Source of the DNA: Clostridia bacterium
Lineage (GTDB): Bacteria; Bacillota; Clostridia; Christensenellales; Aristaeellaceae
DNA: 64,000 bases
Direction of reading: 5' to 3'
Assembly (NCBI GenBank): GCA_017431005.1
Contig: JAFRLY010000006.1
Coordinates: 1-64,000, forward strand
The translations under genes were made by a program, and so were the position numbers. Each line of letters starts with the position of its first letter. The first letter of the stretch is position 1. Positions 1 to 7,311 of this stretch are shown here, piece after piece. The notes beneath the pieces were generated by a model that saw nothing but the letters and a program-made list of their open reading frames with translations, had not been told where the DNA came from and did no database searches.

Positions 1-98
1 ACCGGGTTTGATCGATCCTCTTGCTTATTACCTGAGAAATACTTGAAACCATGCTACGATGTAGCGCCGTATACCTGACCGGTACGTACGGTGCAACG

Positions 99-125
99 GG
101 AGGGGCGAGGGCTAACGCCCTCCCT
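99..125 (-). terminator. Possible hairpin terminator after trpB2
   Basis: Just past the trpB2 stop codon there is a GC-rich inverted repeat (arms around GAGGGC/GCCCTC, extended by GGGAGG/CCTCCC). It lacks a clear U-tract on the minus transcript, so it is at best a weak intrinsic terminator. The remaining bases 1-98 hold only short imperfect inverted repeats and no gene that I can see. Confidence 0.3.
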
Positions 126-1508
126 CTACCCTATTACCTTCGGAAGGGTGGCGAAGCTCTTCTGCAGATCCTCGTCGGAGGGGATGTAATCGGACATTTC
201 CCCGTTATGGAACTTTTCATAGGCCACCAGATCGAAGTAGCCGGTGCCGGTGAGGCCGAAGAGGATGGTTTTTTCCTCGCCGGTTTCCTTGCATTTCAGC
301 GCTTCGTCGATGGCGACGCGGATCGCGTGGGAGCTTTCCGGCGCGGGCAGGATGCCCTCGACCCGGGCGAACTCCTCCGCCGCGCGGAACACGCTCGTCT
401 GCTCCACGGAACGGGCTTCCATGTACCCGTCATCATACAGCTGGGAAAGGATGGAGCTCATGCCGTGATAGCGCAGGCCGCCGGCATGGTTCGGGGAAGG
501 AATGAACCCGCTGCCCAGGGTGTACATTTTTGCCATGGGGCAGACCTTGCCGGTATCGCAGAAGTCATAGGCGAACCGGCCGCGGGTCAGGCTGGGGCAG
601 GAGGCGGGTTCCACGGCGATAAACTGATAATCCCTTTCACCGCGAAGCTTCTCTCCCATAAAGGGGGCGATCAGGCCGCCGAGATTGCTTCCGCCGCCGG
701 CGCAGCCGATGATAACATCCGGCACGATGCCGTATTTATCCATGGCGATCTTGCTCTCCATGCCGATGACGCTCTGATGAAGCAGCACCTGGTTGAGGAC
801 GCTGCCCAGCACGTAACGGTATCCGGGATTGGAGACGGCGGTTTCCACGGCTTCGGAGATTGCGCAGCCCAGGCTGCCGGTGGTGCCGGGGAACTCTGCC
901 AGGATTTTCCGGCCGACCTGCGTGGTGTCGGAGGGGGAGGGAACCACGGAAGCGCCGTAGGTGCGCATGACCTCCCGGCGGAAGGGTTTCTGCTCATAGG
1001 ACACCTTGACCATGAAGACCTTGCAGTCCAGCCCGAAATAGGAGCAGGCCATGGACAGGGCGGTGCCCCACTGGCCGGCGCCGGTTTCCGTTGTGACGCC
1101 CTTCAGGCCCTGCATTTTGGCGTAATAGGCCTGGGCAATGGCGGAGTTCAGCTTATGGCTGCCGGAGGTGTTGTTTCCCTCGAACTTGTAATAGATTTTC
1201 GCCGGGGTCTGCAGCTTCTTCTCCAGGCAGTAGGCGCGGACCAGGGGAGACGGACGGTACATCTTGTAGAAATCCTGAATTTCCTGAGGAATCGGATAAT
1301 CCCGGGTGTCGTTGTCCAGCTCCTGCTTCACCAGCTCGTCGCAGAAAACGGCGCTGAGCTCTTCGGCGGTCATCGGCTGCAGGGTGGCGGGGTTCAGCAG
1401 GGGAGCGGGCTTGTTTTTCATGTCCGCCCGGAGGTTATACCAGGTCTTGGGCATTTCATTTTCTTCCAGGTAAATCTTGTAGGGGATGGTTTTGTTCTCG
1501 GTGCTCAT
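126..1508 (-). CDS. trpB: Tryptophan synthase beta chain, TrpB2 type
   Basis: This 460-residue PLP enzyme would join indole and L-serine to make L-tryptophan in the cytoplasm. The sequence shows the PLP-lysine motif GSHKLNSA (Lys about 119), the ETGAGQWG loop at about 141-148 and the glycine-rich phosphate-binding GCAGGGSNLGG. The long N-terminal part and overall length fit the TrpB2 branch rather than the roughly 400-residue TrpB1. No trpA or other trp gene is adjacent, so it is an orphan that may salvage indole rather than work in an alpha2-beta2 complex (inference). The ATG is preceded by an AAAGGAG-type ribosome-binding site. Expression is predicted to be controlled by the upstream tryptophan T-box leader. 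PLP enzymes of this fold include other beta-replacement enzymes, but the match to TrpB2 is strong. Confidence 0.93.
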   Translation of the reverse strand: MSTENKTIPYKIYLEENEMPKTWYNLRADMKNKPAPLLNPATLQPMTAEELSAVFCDELVKQELDNDTRDYPIPQEIQDFYKMYRPSPLVRAYCLEKKLQTPAKIYYKFEGNNTSGSHKLNSAIAQAYYAKMQGLKGVTTETGAGQWGTALSMACSYFGLDCKVFMVKVSYEQKPFRREVMRTYGASVVPSPSDTTQVGRKILAEFPGTTGSLGCAISEAVETAVSNPGYRYVLGSVLNQVLLHQSVIGMESKIAMDKYGIVPDVIIGCAGGGSNLGGLIAPFMGEKLRGERDYQFIAVEPASCPSLTRGRFAYDFCDTGKVCPMAKMYTLGSGFIPSPNHAGGLRYHGMSSILSQLYDDGYMEARSVEQTSVFRAAEEFARVEGILPAPESSHAIRVAIDEALKCKETGEEKTILFGLTGTGYFDLVAYEKFHNGEMSDYIPSDEDLQKSFATLPKVIG

Positions 1509-1555
1509 GGGAACGCTCCTTTCCGTCTGGCGGTGCTGCCGCCGGTCGGGACGGA

Positions 1556-1601
1556 TATAAAAAACCCCGTCCCAGTCTGTTTGTCAACTGCTGGGACAGG
1601 G
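1556..1601 (-). terminator. T-box leader terminator
   Basis: An inverted repeat with arms CTGTCCCAG and CTGGGACGGGG is followed on the minus strand by a run of T residues. It lies directly after the T-box motif, where the terminator that competes with the antiterminator is expected. Confidence 0.85.
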
Positions 1602-1833
1602 AATGAAAATCATTTCCTGCGGTGCCACCCGGCTTGACGCTTCCGCGCCCGCTCTGACCGTACCATCATACGGCGTCCTTTGATAACGGAGGGTTCTCCG
1701 TCTCCCCTAATCAGGCGTCAGCCCGTTCGGTTCGCCCTCGAAAGGCCATTCCTTCGCAGTGTCCGTACCGCTTTCCACCATCCGCGGCTCTCTGTGCCGT
1801 CCGGCTCCGAAGTACTATTCTTTCTCATCGGTT
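1556..1833 (-). promoter_or_regulatory. T-box riboswitch leader, tryptophan specificity
   Basis: The minus-strand leader of trpB2 carries the diagnostic T-box sequence GGGTGGCACCGC (plus coordinates 1619-1630), an upstream AGAGAG-containing stem I region, and a terminator hairpin with a U-run. In the expected specifier loop, GAA is followed by UGG (plus 1746-1748) and then a CCUUU-GAG segment, as in canonical T-boxes. UGG is the tryptophan codon, matching the regulated gene. In this class, uncharged tRNA-Trp pairs with the specifier and the T-box bulge and prevents terminator folding, so transcription rises when tryptophan is scarce. The specifier was placed by eye; the regulated gene supports it independently. 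Confidence 0.88.
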
Positions 1834-1839
1834 GCAAGC

Positions 1840-1868
1840 ATCATAGCGCGGGTTGTTCCGGATGTCAA
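1840..1868 (-). promoter_or_regulatory. Promoter of the T-box/trpB2 transcript
   Basis: TTGACA and TATGAT are separated by exactly 17 bp on the minus strand. Transcription would start near 1833, just before the first T-box stem. Confidence 0.75.
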
Positions 1869-1933
1869 GAGATTTTCCCGAAAAACACGTTTCAAACAAA
1901 ACGCCGGATCCTGCTCCTGCCGGAACGCCGGAA

Positions 1934-2446
1934 TCATCCGCGCCCGGAAGCCCGGAGATTGTTCCGGATCTCATCCGCCCGGGCAATGATCTTTTCCTTC
2001 CACTGCGCATCCTCGGCATCCAGCAGATAGGTCTGGAAACCGAACTCCCGGCCCCAGGAGGCGATGATGGCCTCATCGTCAATATGCAGGGAGATCCGGT
2101 ACCGGGAAGGGATTTTCTGGGGAAGAATCGTCTTGTTGTCCCGCTGCACCTCTTTCAGATGGCGGTTGCCGTTGACAATTCCGTCAAACCGGACGCCGTA
2201 AAGCCGGAAAAGGCGGCGGATATACTTTTCGGAGCGGAAGGAGGAGGTATAGACCCACACCTCATAGCCCAGCTTCTGCAGGGTGTTGATCAGCTCCGGC
2301 GTACCCTTGCGCAGCCGCTCCTGAAAGATTCTGTTAAACGGATAGCGGGGCTCCGGCTCGGTCTGGTGGGTTTTCGGGGAAACAAAGAGCACCTCATCCA
2401 GATCGAAGGAGACGCGCATTTTGACGGCTTCATTCTGATTGCTCAT
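1934..2446 (-). CDS. HAD-like phosphatase domain protein
   Basis: This 170-residue protein has a HAD-type motif I (FDLDEVLF, residues 14-21), a motif II-like segment VWVYTSS near the middle and an acidic LHIDDE segment towards the C terminus that could be motif IV. A phosphatase or nucleotidase activity is therefore plausible, but the substrate is unknown. It overlaps the end of the upstream gene by 17 bp, so the two are translationally coupled. It aligns clearly with the C-terminal half of that neighbour (shared pattern xGYxVWVYTSxxxSxxYxxxxxxxY), so the pair arose by duplication. No transmembrane segment or signal peptide is seen. A named function would be a guess. Confidence 0.7.
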   Translation of the reverse strand: MSNQNEAVKMRVSFDLDEVLFVSPKTHQTEPEPRYPFNRIFQERLRKGTPELINTLQKLGYEVWVYTSSFRSEKYIRRLFRLYGVRFDGIVNGNRHLKEVQRDNKTILPQKIPSRYRISLHIDDEAIIASWGREFGFQTYLLDAEDAQWKEKIIARADEIRNNLRASGRG

Positions 2447-3335
2447 CGTGCTTAAACGCTCCGAAAATATCCATGATTTCCTGGGACCAGGTTTCGGCGG
2501 AACCGCTCAGGGAGTATTCCTCAAAGCTCCTGGTTTTCCTGCTGACCCGGAGAACGCTGTTCCTGTCAATATGCACGGTGACCAGATAGCGGTCGCGCAG
2601 GAGCTTTTCCAGGTTGCCGGAGGAACTGGATTTATGGGACATACCGGTGACGATGCCGCTGACATAGGTGTGGTAGGCCTTTAAATAATTCTCCAGGTAT
2701 TCCATGGAAATATAGCGGGAGGTATATACCCAGACGTCATAGCCGTTCCGCTTCAGGAAACGGAACAGGGCGGGAATGCCCAGCCGCACAGGCTGCTTGT
2801 AAAGGAGCGACCAGGGGAAGGACAGCGGCTTTTCGGCGGCTTCTCCCTTCCTGCCCTGGAAAACCACCTCATCCAGGTCCAGGGTGACGCGCCAGGTGTT
2901 GCTGGTTTTGCTCAGGGAGGCCAGAATATCCTCCGCATGGGTCAGGTTGACAATCCGGACCGGAACGCTGCGTTTATTGCTCCGGATCGCTGCCGCCCAC
3001 CGGTGATGGCCGTTGAGGATCATATAGCCGTCGGGACGGACGCGTTCAACGGTCAGGGAGTCGTCATCCTCGTGATAGGTAAGCCCGTTATCATAGCCGT
3101 AGCCCAGTTTTTTTCTGGTCCGGTACTGCTGTTCATAGTTGCTGATAATCTGATAATTCGGCCCTACCTCAGGCTTGCAGAATTCATCCTCCGGATTCGG
3201 ATGCAGCTTTTTGCAGCTGACTTTTGTGATCAGCGCGCGGCGAAGCACGCCTGACTTGACCGGAACCATGATGCCTCTGTAACGATTGAGCTCCTCTTCA
3301 ATAAAATGATCCAGACGACCGCCCTGTTCTGCCAT
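2430..3335 (-). CDS. ParB/sulfiredoxin-like domain fused to HAD-like domain
   Basis: The 301-residue protein has two parts. Around residues 96-135 it carries a ParB-like core: a hydrophobic strand followed by LNGHHRWAAA and a PVRIV strand, as in ParB/Srx-fold proteins that bind nucleotides. Residues about 150-291 form a HAD-like domain with motif I LDLDEVVF and motif II-like VWVYTSR. The expected late acidic pair reads HIDRN, so one acidic residue seen in the downstream paralogue (HIDDE) is missing and catalysis may be altered. The gene leads a two-gene unit with the overlapping HAD paralogue. Kinase or CTPase activity of the ParB-like part and phosphatase activity of the HAD part are possible, but neither is shown. 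The start has a weak ribosome-binding site (CGGAGAAG). Confidence 0.65.
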   Translation of the reverse strand: MAEQGGRLDHFIEEELNRYRGIMVPVKSGVLRRALITKVSCKKLHPNPEDEFCKPEVGPNYQIISNYEQQYRTRKKLGYGYDNGLTYHEDDDSLTVERVRPDGYMILNGHHRWAAAIRSNKRSVPVRIVNLTHAEDILASLSKTSNTWRVTLDLDEVVFQGRKGEAAEKPLSFPWSLLYKQPVRLGIPALFRFLKRNGYDVWVYTSRYISMEYLENYLKAYHTYVSGIVTGMSHKSSSSGNLEKLLRDRYLVTVHIDRNSVLRVSRKTRSFEEYSLSGSAETWSQEIMDIFGAFKHDEQSE

Positions 3336-3369
3336 GAATAATCTTCTCCGTTTCGGTTATTTCTTACTT

Positions 3370-3398
3370 ATCTTATCACAAGCGGCTGCTTTTCACAA
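3370..3398 (-). promoter_or_regulatory. Promoter for the ParB-HAD/HAD pair
   Basis: TTGTGA and TAAGAT lie 17 bp apart on the minus strand, about 35 bp before the ParB-HAD start codon. Confidence 0.5.
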
Positions 3399-3443
3399 CG
3401 GAGAGGCGAAACCATAAAAACAGAAAAAAAGTTAACAGTCCAC

Positions 3444-3472
3444 TTGAACCCTCCTGCTTTGCAGGGTAGAAT
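3444..3472 (+). promoter_or_regulatory. Promoter of the DUF554 gene
   Basis: TTGAAC and TAGAAT are separated by 17 bp. The spacer contains the inverted repeat CCTGC-TTT-GCAGG (3453-3465), which could be an operator. Confidence 0.6.
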
Positions 3473-3511
3473 GCAGAGCGGAACCATATTTTTCATCGGA
3501 TGAGGAGCAGC

Positions 3512-4225
3512 ATGATCGGAACATTTGTCAATACTGGCGCGATTATCGCCGGCGGCGCGGCAGGTATGCTTTTCGGCAGACTGCTGGGGAAAAAACAGCA
3601 GGAGACGCTGATGATGGCCTGCGGGGTCGGGACGCTGTTTATCGGCATCGCGGGAGCGATGCGCTATATGCTGCATTCTGACAGCATGCCGGGCGGCGGC
3701 ACCATGCTGCTGGTGGGCTGCCTGGCGCTGGGCGGGCTGATCGGAGAGCTGCTGGATATTGAAAGCCTGTTTGAGCGGTTCGGCGAGTGGCTGAAGCGGA
3801 AAACGGGCAACGCGAAGGATCTGGGCTTTGTGAACGGCTTTGTGACGGCTTCCCTGACCGTTTGCATCGGGGCGATGGCGATCATGGGCGCAATTCAGGA
3901 CGGCCTTTCAGGAGACTGGTCCACGCTGGGGGCGAAAGCGATCCTGGACCTGATTATCGTAATGGTGATGACCTGCTCCCTGGGCATCGGATGCGCGTTT
4001 TCCGCAGTGCCGGTTTTTCTCTGGGAGGGCGGTCTGACGCTGCTGGCCGGGCTGGTCCGGCCGCTGATGACGGAACAGGCGCTGGCCTGTCTCTCGCTGG
4101 TGGGTTCCGTGCTGATTTTCTGCGTCGGGCTGAATCTGGTCTGGGGTAAAAGAATCCGGGTGGCCAATCTGCTTCCCGCGGTGCTGCTGGCTGTCGCGGC
4201 GTCATTCCTGCCGATAGCGTTCTGA
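3512..4225 (+). CDS. DUF554 family membrane protein
   Basis: This is a 237-residue polytopic membrane protein of the DUF554 (YdfK-like) family, whose transport substrate is not established. It starts MIGTFVNTGAIIAGGAAGMLFG, typical of the family, and has about six to seven hydrophobic helices. A cytoplasmic stretch rich in charged residues (about 85-105, SLFERFGEWLKRKTG) sits between early helices. The start was set at 3512 rather than 12 bp upstream because GGATGAGGAG lies at the correct distance before it. It has its own promoter and is followed by arabinofuranosidase after 44 bp, with which it may be co-transcribed. Confidence 0.85.
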   Translation: MIGTFVNTGAIIAGGAAGMLFGRLLGKKQQETLMMACGVGTLFIGIAGAMRYMLHSDSMPGGGTMLLVGCLALGGLIGELLDIESLFERFGEWLKRKTGNAKDLGFVNGFVTASLTVCIGAMAIMGAIQDGLSGDWSTLGAKAILDLIIVMVMTCSLGIGCAFSAVPVFLWEGGLTLLAGLVRPLMTEQALACLSLVGSVLIFCVGLNLVWGKRIRVANLLPAVLLAVAASFLPIAF

Positions 4226-4269
4226 AACGGCATGGCGGAGGATATCCGATCGGAAAAGGAGAGAAGACA

Positions 4270-5778
4270 ATGGGAAACACAACTATCAGCATTACCCCTT
4301 CCCGGGTGCTTATGAAGCGGGACAGGATGCTCTACGGACAGTTCATAGAGCATTTTCACCGGCAGATCTACGGCGGGGTATACGATCCCGCGAGCCCGTT
4401 CGCGGATGAGGACGGTCTGCGCACGGACGTGCTGGAGGCGATGCGGAGGATTCAGGTTCCCATTCTCCGCTGGCCCGGCGGCTGCTTTGTGTCCTCCTAC
4501 CACTGGCAGAAAGCGGTCGGCCCGGTGCGTACGCCTGCCTTCGACAAGGCCTGGCGCGTGGAGGATCCGAACACCTTCGGAACCAACGAGTATGTGAAAA
4601 TGTGCCGCAAGATCGGATGCGAGCCCTATATCTGCACCAATGCCGGCACCGGTACCGCGGAGGAAATGAGCGACTGGCTGGAATACTGCAACCTCGAAAA
4701 CGAGGGTGAATTTGCCAGGCTGCGCATTGCGCACGGATATCCGGAACCGCACCGGGTGAAATACTGGAGCATCGGCAACGAAAACTACGGCTGGTGGGAG
4801 ATCGGCGCGAAGTCAGCGGAGGAATGGGGCCGCCTGGTGCTGGAATCCGCCAAGATGATGAAGCATGTGGATCCGACCGCGGAGCTGTCAGCGGCGGCGC
4901 TCAGCGATATCGACTGGAACGTGAACCTGCTCAAGCACTGCGGCCTGCATCTCGACTGGATCTCCATTCACAAATACTGGAACCTGATGCCCAATGTGAA
5001 CGATTTCGCCACCTATGAGCAGTCGATGGCCTATACGAACGATCTGGATACGGACATCCGCAAGGTGCGGGGCCTGCTGATGGCCTTCGGACTTGAAAAG
5101 CGGATCCGGATCGCCTATGACGAGTGGAACCTGCGCGGATGGCATCATCCGAACGTCCATACGATCCGCCAGGGCGTGACGAAGGATGAATACATCACGC
5201 CCAGGGACCTTAACGACCGGAACCAGGACTATACGATGGCGGACGCTGTGTTCACGGCCTGCTTCCTGAACACGCTGAACCGCAACAGCGATATCGTGGG
5301 CATGGCGTGCTTCGCCCCCGTTGTGAACACGCGCGGCTGCATCTTCACCCATCGGGACGGCATTGTGCTGCGCAGCACGTATCATGTCTTTGATCTGTAT
5401 GTCAACTATTTGGGGGATGAAATCCCGGACAGCCAGGCGGAGAATATGCCGGTCATGGACGTGCGGCACAAGGAAAACCGGACCGAACGCGTGGACGTAC
5501 TGGACATCCTGCCCACGCGCCGCAGCACAGACGGCATGCTGGCTGTGGCGGCGGTGAACAAGCATCCGTCCGCGGCGCAGAAGCTTACCCTGCGCATCCC
5601 GGAAAACGGGTATAGGGAATACCGCGTTATTACGGTAAACGGTGAGAGCACCGAGGCTTATAACGATGTCGGGGTGAACGGTGTCAGGCTTACGGAGGGA
5701 GAATGGCGGAAACGGTCGGAAGCTCCGTTTGAGATTGATCTGCCAGCACACTCCGTCAATGTGATTCAGATGAGATAA
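4270..5778 (+). CDS. abfA: Alpha-L-arabinofuranosidase, GH51
   Basis: The 502-residue enzyme should release terminal alpha-L-arabinofuranose from arabinan, arabinoxylan or arabino-oligosaccharides. The GH51 signatures are visible: RWPGGCFVSSYHW (about 68-79), the acid/base glutamate in SIGNENYGWWE (Glu 171) and the nucleophile glutamate in AYDEWNLRG (Glu 285). A C-terminal beta-rich domain follows the barrel. There is no signal peptide, so it acts inside the cell on imported oligosaccharides. An AAAGGAGAG ribosome-binding site precedes the ATG, and a strong terminator follows the gene. Within the window it fits the pectin side-chain theme of the other sugar genes, although it is not in their operons. 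Confidence 0.95.
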   Translation: MGNTTISITPSRVLMKRDRMLYGQFIEHFHRQIYGGVYDPASPFADEDGLRTDVLEAMRRIQVPILRWPGGCFVSSYHWQKAVGPVRTPAFDKAWRVEDPNTFGTNEYVKMCRKIGCEPYICTNAGTGTAEEMSDWLEYCNLENEGEFARLRIAHGYPEPHRVKYWSIGNENYGWWEIGAKSAEEWGRLVLESAKMMKHVDPTAELSAAALSDIDWNVNLLKHCGLHLDWISIHKYWNLMPNVNDFATYEQSMAYTNDLDTDIRKVRGLLMAFGLEKRIRIAYDEWNLRGWHHPNVHTIRQGVTKDEYITPRDLNDRNQDYTMADAVFTACFLNTLNRNSDIVGMACFAPVVNTRGCIFTHRDGIVLRSTYHVFDLYVNYLGDEIPDSQAENMPVMDVRHKENRTERVDVLDILPTRRSTDGMLAVAAVNKHPSAAQKLTLRIPENGYREYRVITVNGESTEAYNDVGVNGVRLTEGEWRKRSEAPFEIDLPAHSVNVIQMR

Positions 5779-5790
5779 CGGACAGCAGCA

Positions 5791-5835
5791 CTGACCGCTC
5801 CCCCGGGATCCGGCGGAGCGGTCAGCGCTTTTTAT
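5791..5835 (+). terminator. Intrinsic terminator after abfA
   Basis: Arms CTGACCGCTC and GAGCGGTCAG flank a GC-rich loop, and CGCTTTTTAT follows. The hairpin begins 13 bp after the abfA stop. Confidence 0.85.
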
Positions 5836-5859
5836 GGTGAATGAAAAAGAAAAGGTTAA

Positions 5860-6006
5860 TTATTCAAACCGCATTTCATCCAGGCTGAAACGAAGCGTTT
5901 CATCGATGCTGCTGTCCTGATCGAACAGCGCGATCCAGGGATGATCCTGCGCCCAGGAGGAAACCTCCTCCCGGGTTTCTTTCAGTTGTAATTCCTCGTC
6001 CGTCAT
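5860..6006 (-). CDS. Small acidic hypothetical protein (48 aa)
   Basis: A 48-codon reading frame begins MTDEELQLKETREE and ends SLDEMRFE before TAA. It is preceded by GGAGG ten bases before the ATG. The product is strongly acidic, has no signal peptide or membrane helix, and contains two tryptophans in its middle part. It lies alone between two terminators and runs opposite to abfA. I do not recognise a family. The good ribosome-binding site and the absence of any other gene in this roughly 400-bp interval (5779-6177) are the only support. Confidence 0.5.
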   Translation of the reverse strand: MTDEELQLKETREEVSSWAQDHPWIALFDQDSSIDETLRFSLDEMRFE

Positions 6007-6111
6007 GGTGATCCGAACCTCCGGCAATTTCCAGCAATTGTGGATATTATAGCATGCCGGACCCGATTTTGTCTACATCTTGTGGATGAAATCAGTTGTG
6101 CTGCGAGGGAA

Positions 6112-6151
6112 CAAAAAACCGGGCTCAGTGCAGTACGGAGCCCGGCTTTTG
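6112..6151 (-). terminator. Terminator of sugar locus 1
   Basis: CCGGGCTC (6119-6126) pairs with GAGCCCGG (6138-6145). The minus strand reads TTTTTTG after the hairpin, while the plus side has only CTTTTG. It ends the transcript carrying the two oxidoreductases. Confidence 0.85.
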
Positions 6152-6177
6152 ATGACATGCATTAATTTCTGACAGCT

Positions 6178-7263
6178 TCAGGGCGCGAGCGTGACCGCCT
6201 GCTCCTGCGCTTTCAGGCAGAGCTCAGCCGCCTTGAAGGCATGCGCCTGGGTCATCGCCTTTTCCGTCCGGTTCAGGCAGTCCAGGATCAGGCCGCCGAA
6301 GAACGGGAAGCCCGTTTTGCCTGCGGCGCTGATATACTGCTCGCCCTTTCCGTTGACCAGATAGACGTGGTCTCCGCCGGGCTGATCAGAAGCCAGGTTG
6401 ACATATTTCCGGATTTCAATGAACCCCTCTGTGCCGAGGATAAACGTCCGGCCGTCGCCCCAGGTCCGCAGGCCGTTCGGCGTGAACCAGTCCACCCGGA
6501 AATAGTTTGTTGTGCCGTTTTTGCCGGTCAGCGCGCAGTCGCCGAAATCCTCCAGCTCCGGATAGTCCGGATGGCCGTAGTTGGCGGTGCGGGCCAGCGT
6601 GACCGTGGCGTCCTCCTCACCGGCAAAGTGCAGATACTGCTCGATCTGATGGCTGCCGATATCGCAGAGGATGCCGCCGTACTTTGCCTTTTCAAAGAAC
6701 CAGGCGGGGCGGTTTCCCGCGCCGAGGCGGTGCGGGCCGAAGCCGGTCACGCTCAGCACCTTGCCGATTTCCCCGGCATCCACCAGATAGCCGGCGAGAA
6801 TCGCGCCTTCCACGTGCAGCCGCTCGGAATAATACACCATGTATTTCTTACCGGTCCTCGCCACGGTTTCCTTTGCCTTGTTCAGCTGCGCCATGGTGGT
6901 GAAGGGGGCTTTGTCGGTAAAGTAATCCTTTCCGTGCTCCATGACCTTCACGCCGAAGGGGCCGCGCTCAGACGTGACCGCGGCAGCGGCAACCATCATG
7001 GTCTCCGGATCCTGCAGCACCTGATCCTCACTTTCCGCCGGCGTTGCCTGCGGATAGATCTTCAGAAAATGGGCAACCTTTTCCGGATCCGGATCCCAGA
7101 CATATTTCAGGGTCGCGCCGGCTTCGGTCAGGGCATTGCACATGCCGTAGATGTGCCCGTGATCCAGCCGGGCTGCGGAAAACACAAATTCACCGGGCTT
7201 GACAATCGCTTTCTTTTCCCCCACAGGAGCGTAGTTCATACCGTCTGCCGCGTTCAGTTTCAT
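6178..7263 (-). CDS. Gfo/Idh/MocA family oxidoreductase (1)
   Basis: A 361-residue NAD(P)-dependent sugar dehydrogenase-like protein. An N-terminal Rossmann-type region (about 20-120) is followed by the typical alpha/beta C-terminal domain with GGILCDIGSHQIEQYL, the family's conserved aspartate and histidine segment. In place of the usual EKP motif it has DKAPF, so the lysine is kept but the motif is unusual. The nucleotide-binding glycine motif is also poorly formed. The start was set 15 bp inside the longest frame because GGAGG precedes that ATG at a good distance. It is the last gene of the LplB-LplC-binding protein-oxidoreductase operon and follows its paralogue by 48 bp. The substrate is probably a sugar or uronate imported by the transporter, but this is inference. 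Confidence 0.85.
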   Translation of the reverse strand: MKLNAADGMNYAPVGEKKAIVKPGEFVFSAARLDHGHIYGMCNALTEAGATLKYVWDPDPEKVAHFLKIYPQATPAESEDQVLQDPETMMVAAAAVTSERGPFGVKVMEHGKDYFTDKAPFTTMAQLNKAKETVARTGKKYMVYYSERLHVEGAILAGYLVDAGEIGKVLSVTGFGPHRLGAGNRPAWFFEKAKYGGILCDIGSHQIEQYLHFAGEEDATVTLARTANYGHPDYPELEDFGDCALTGKNGTTNYFRVDWFTPNGLRTWGDGRTFILGTEGFIEIRKYVNLASDQPGGDHVYLVNGKGEQYISAAGKTGFPFFGGLILDCLNRTEKAMTQAHAFKAAELCLKAQEQAVTLAP

Positions 7264-7311
7264 GCTTTCATCCTCCATGCTTTGATCCTGCCCCGGCCGT
7301 GCCGCAGGGCG

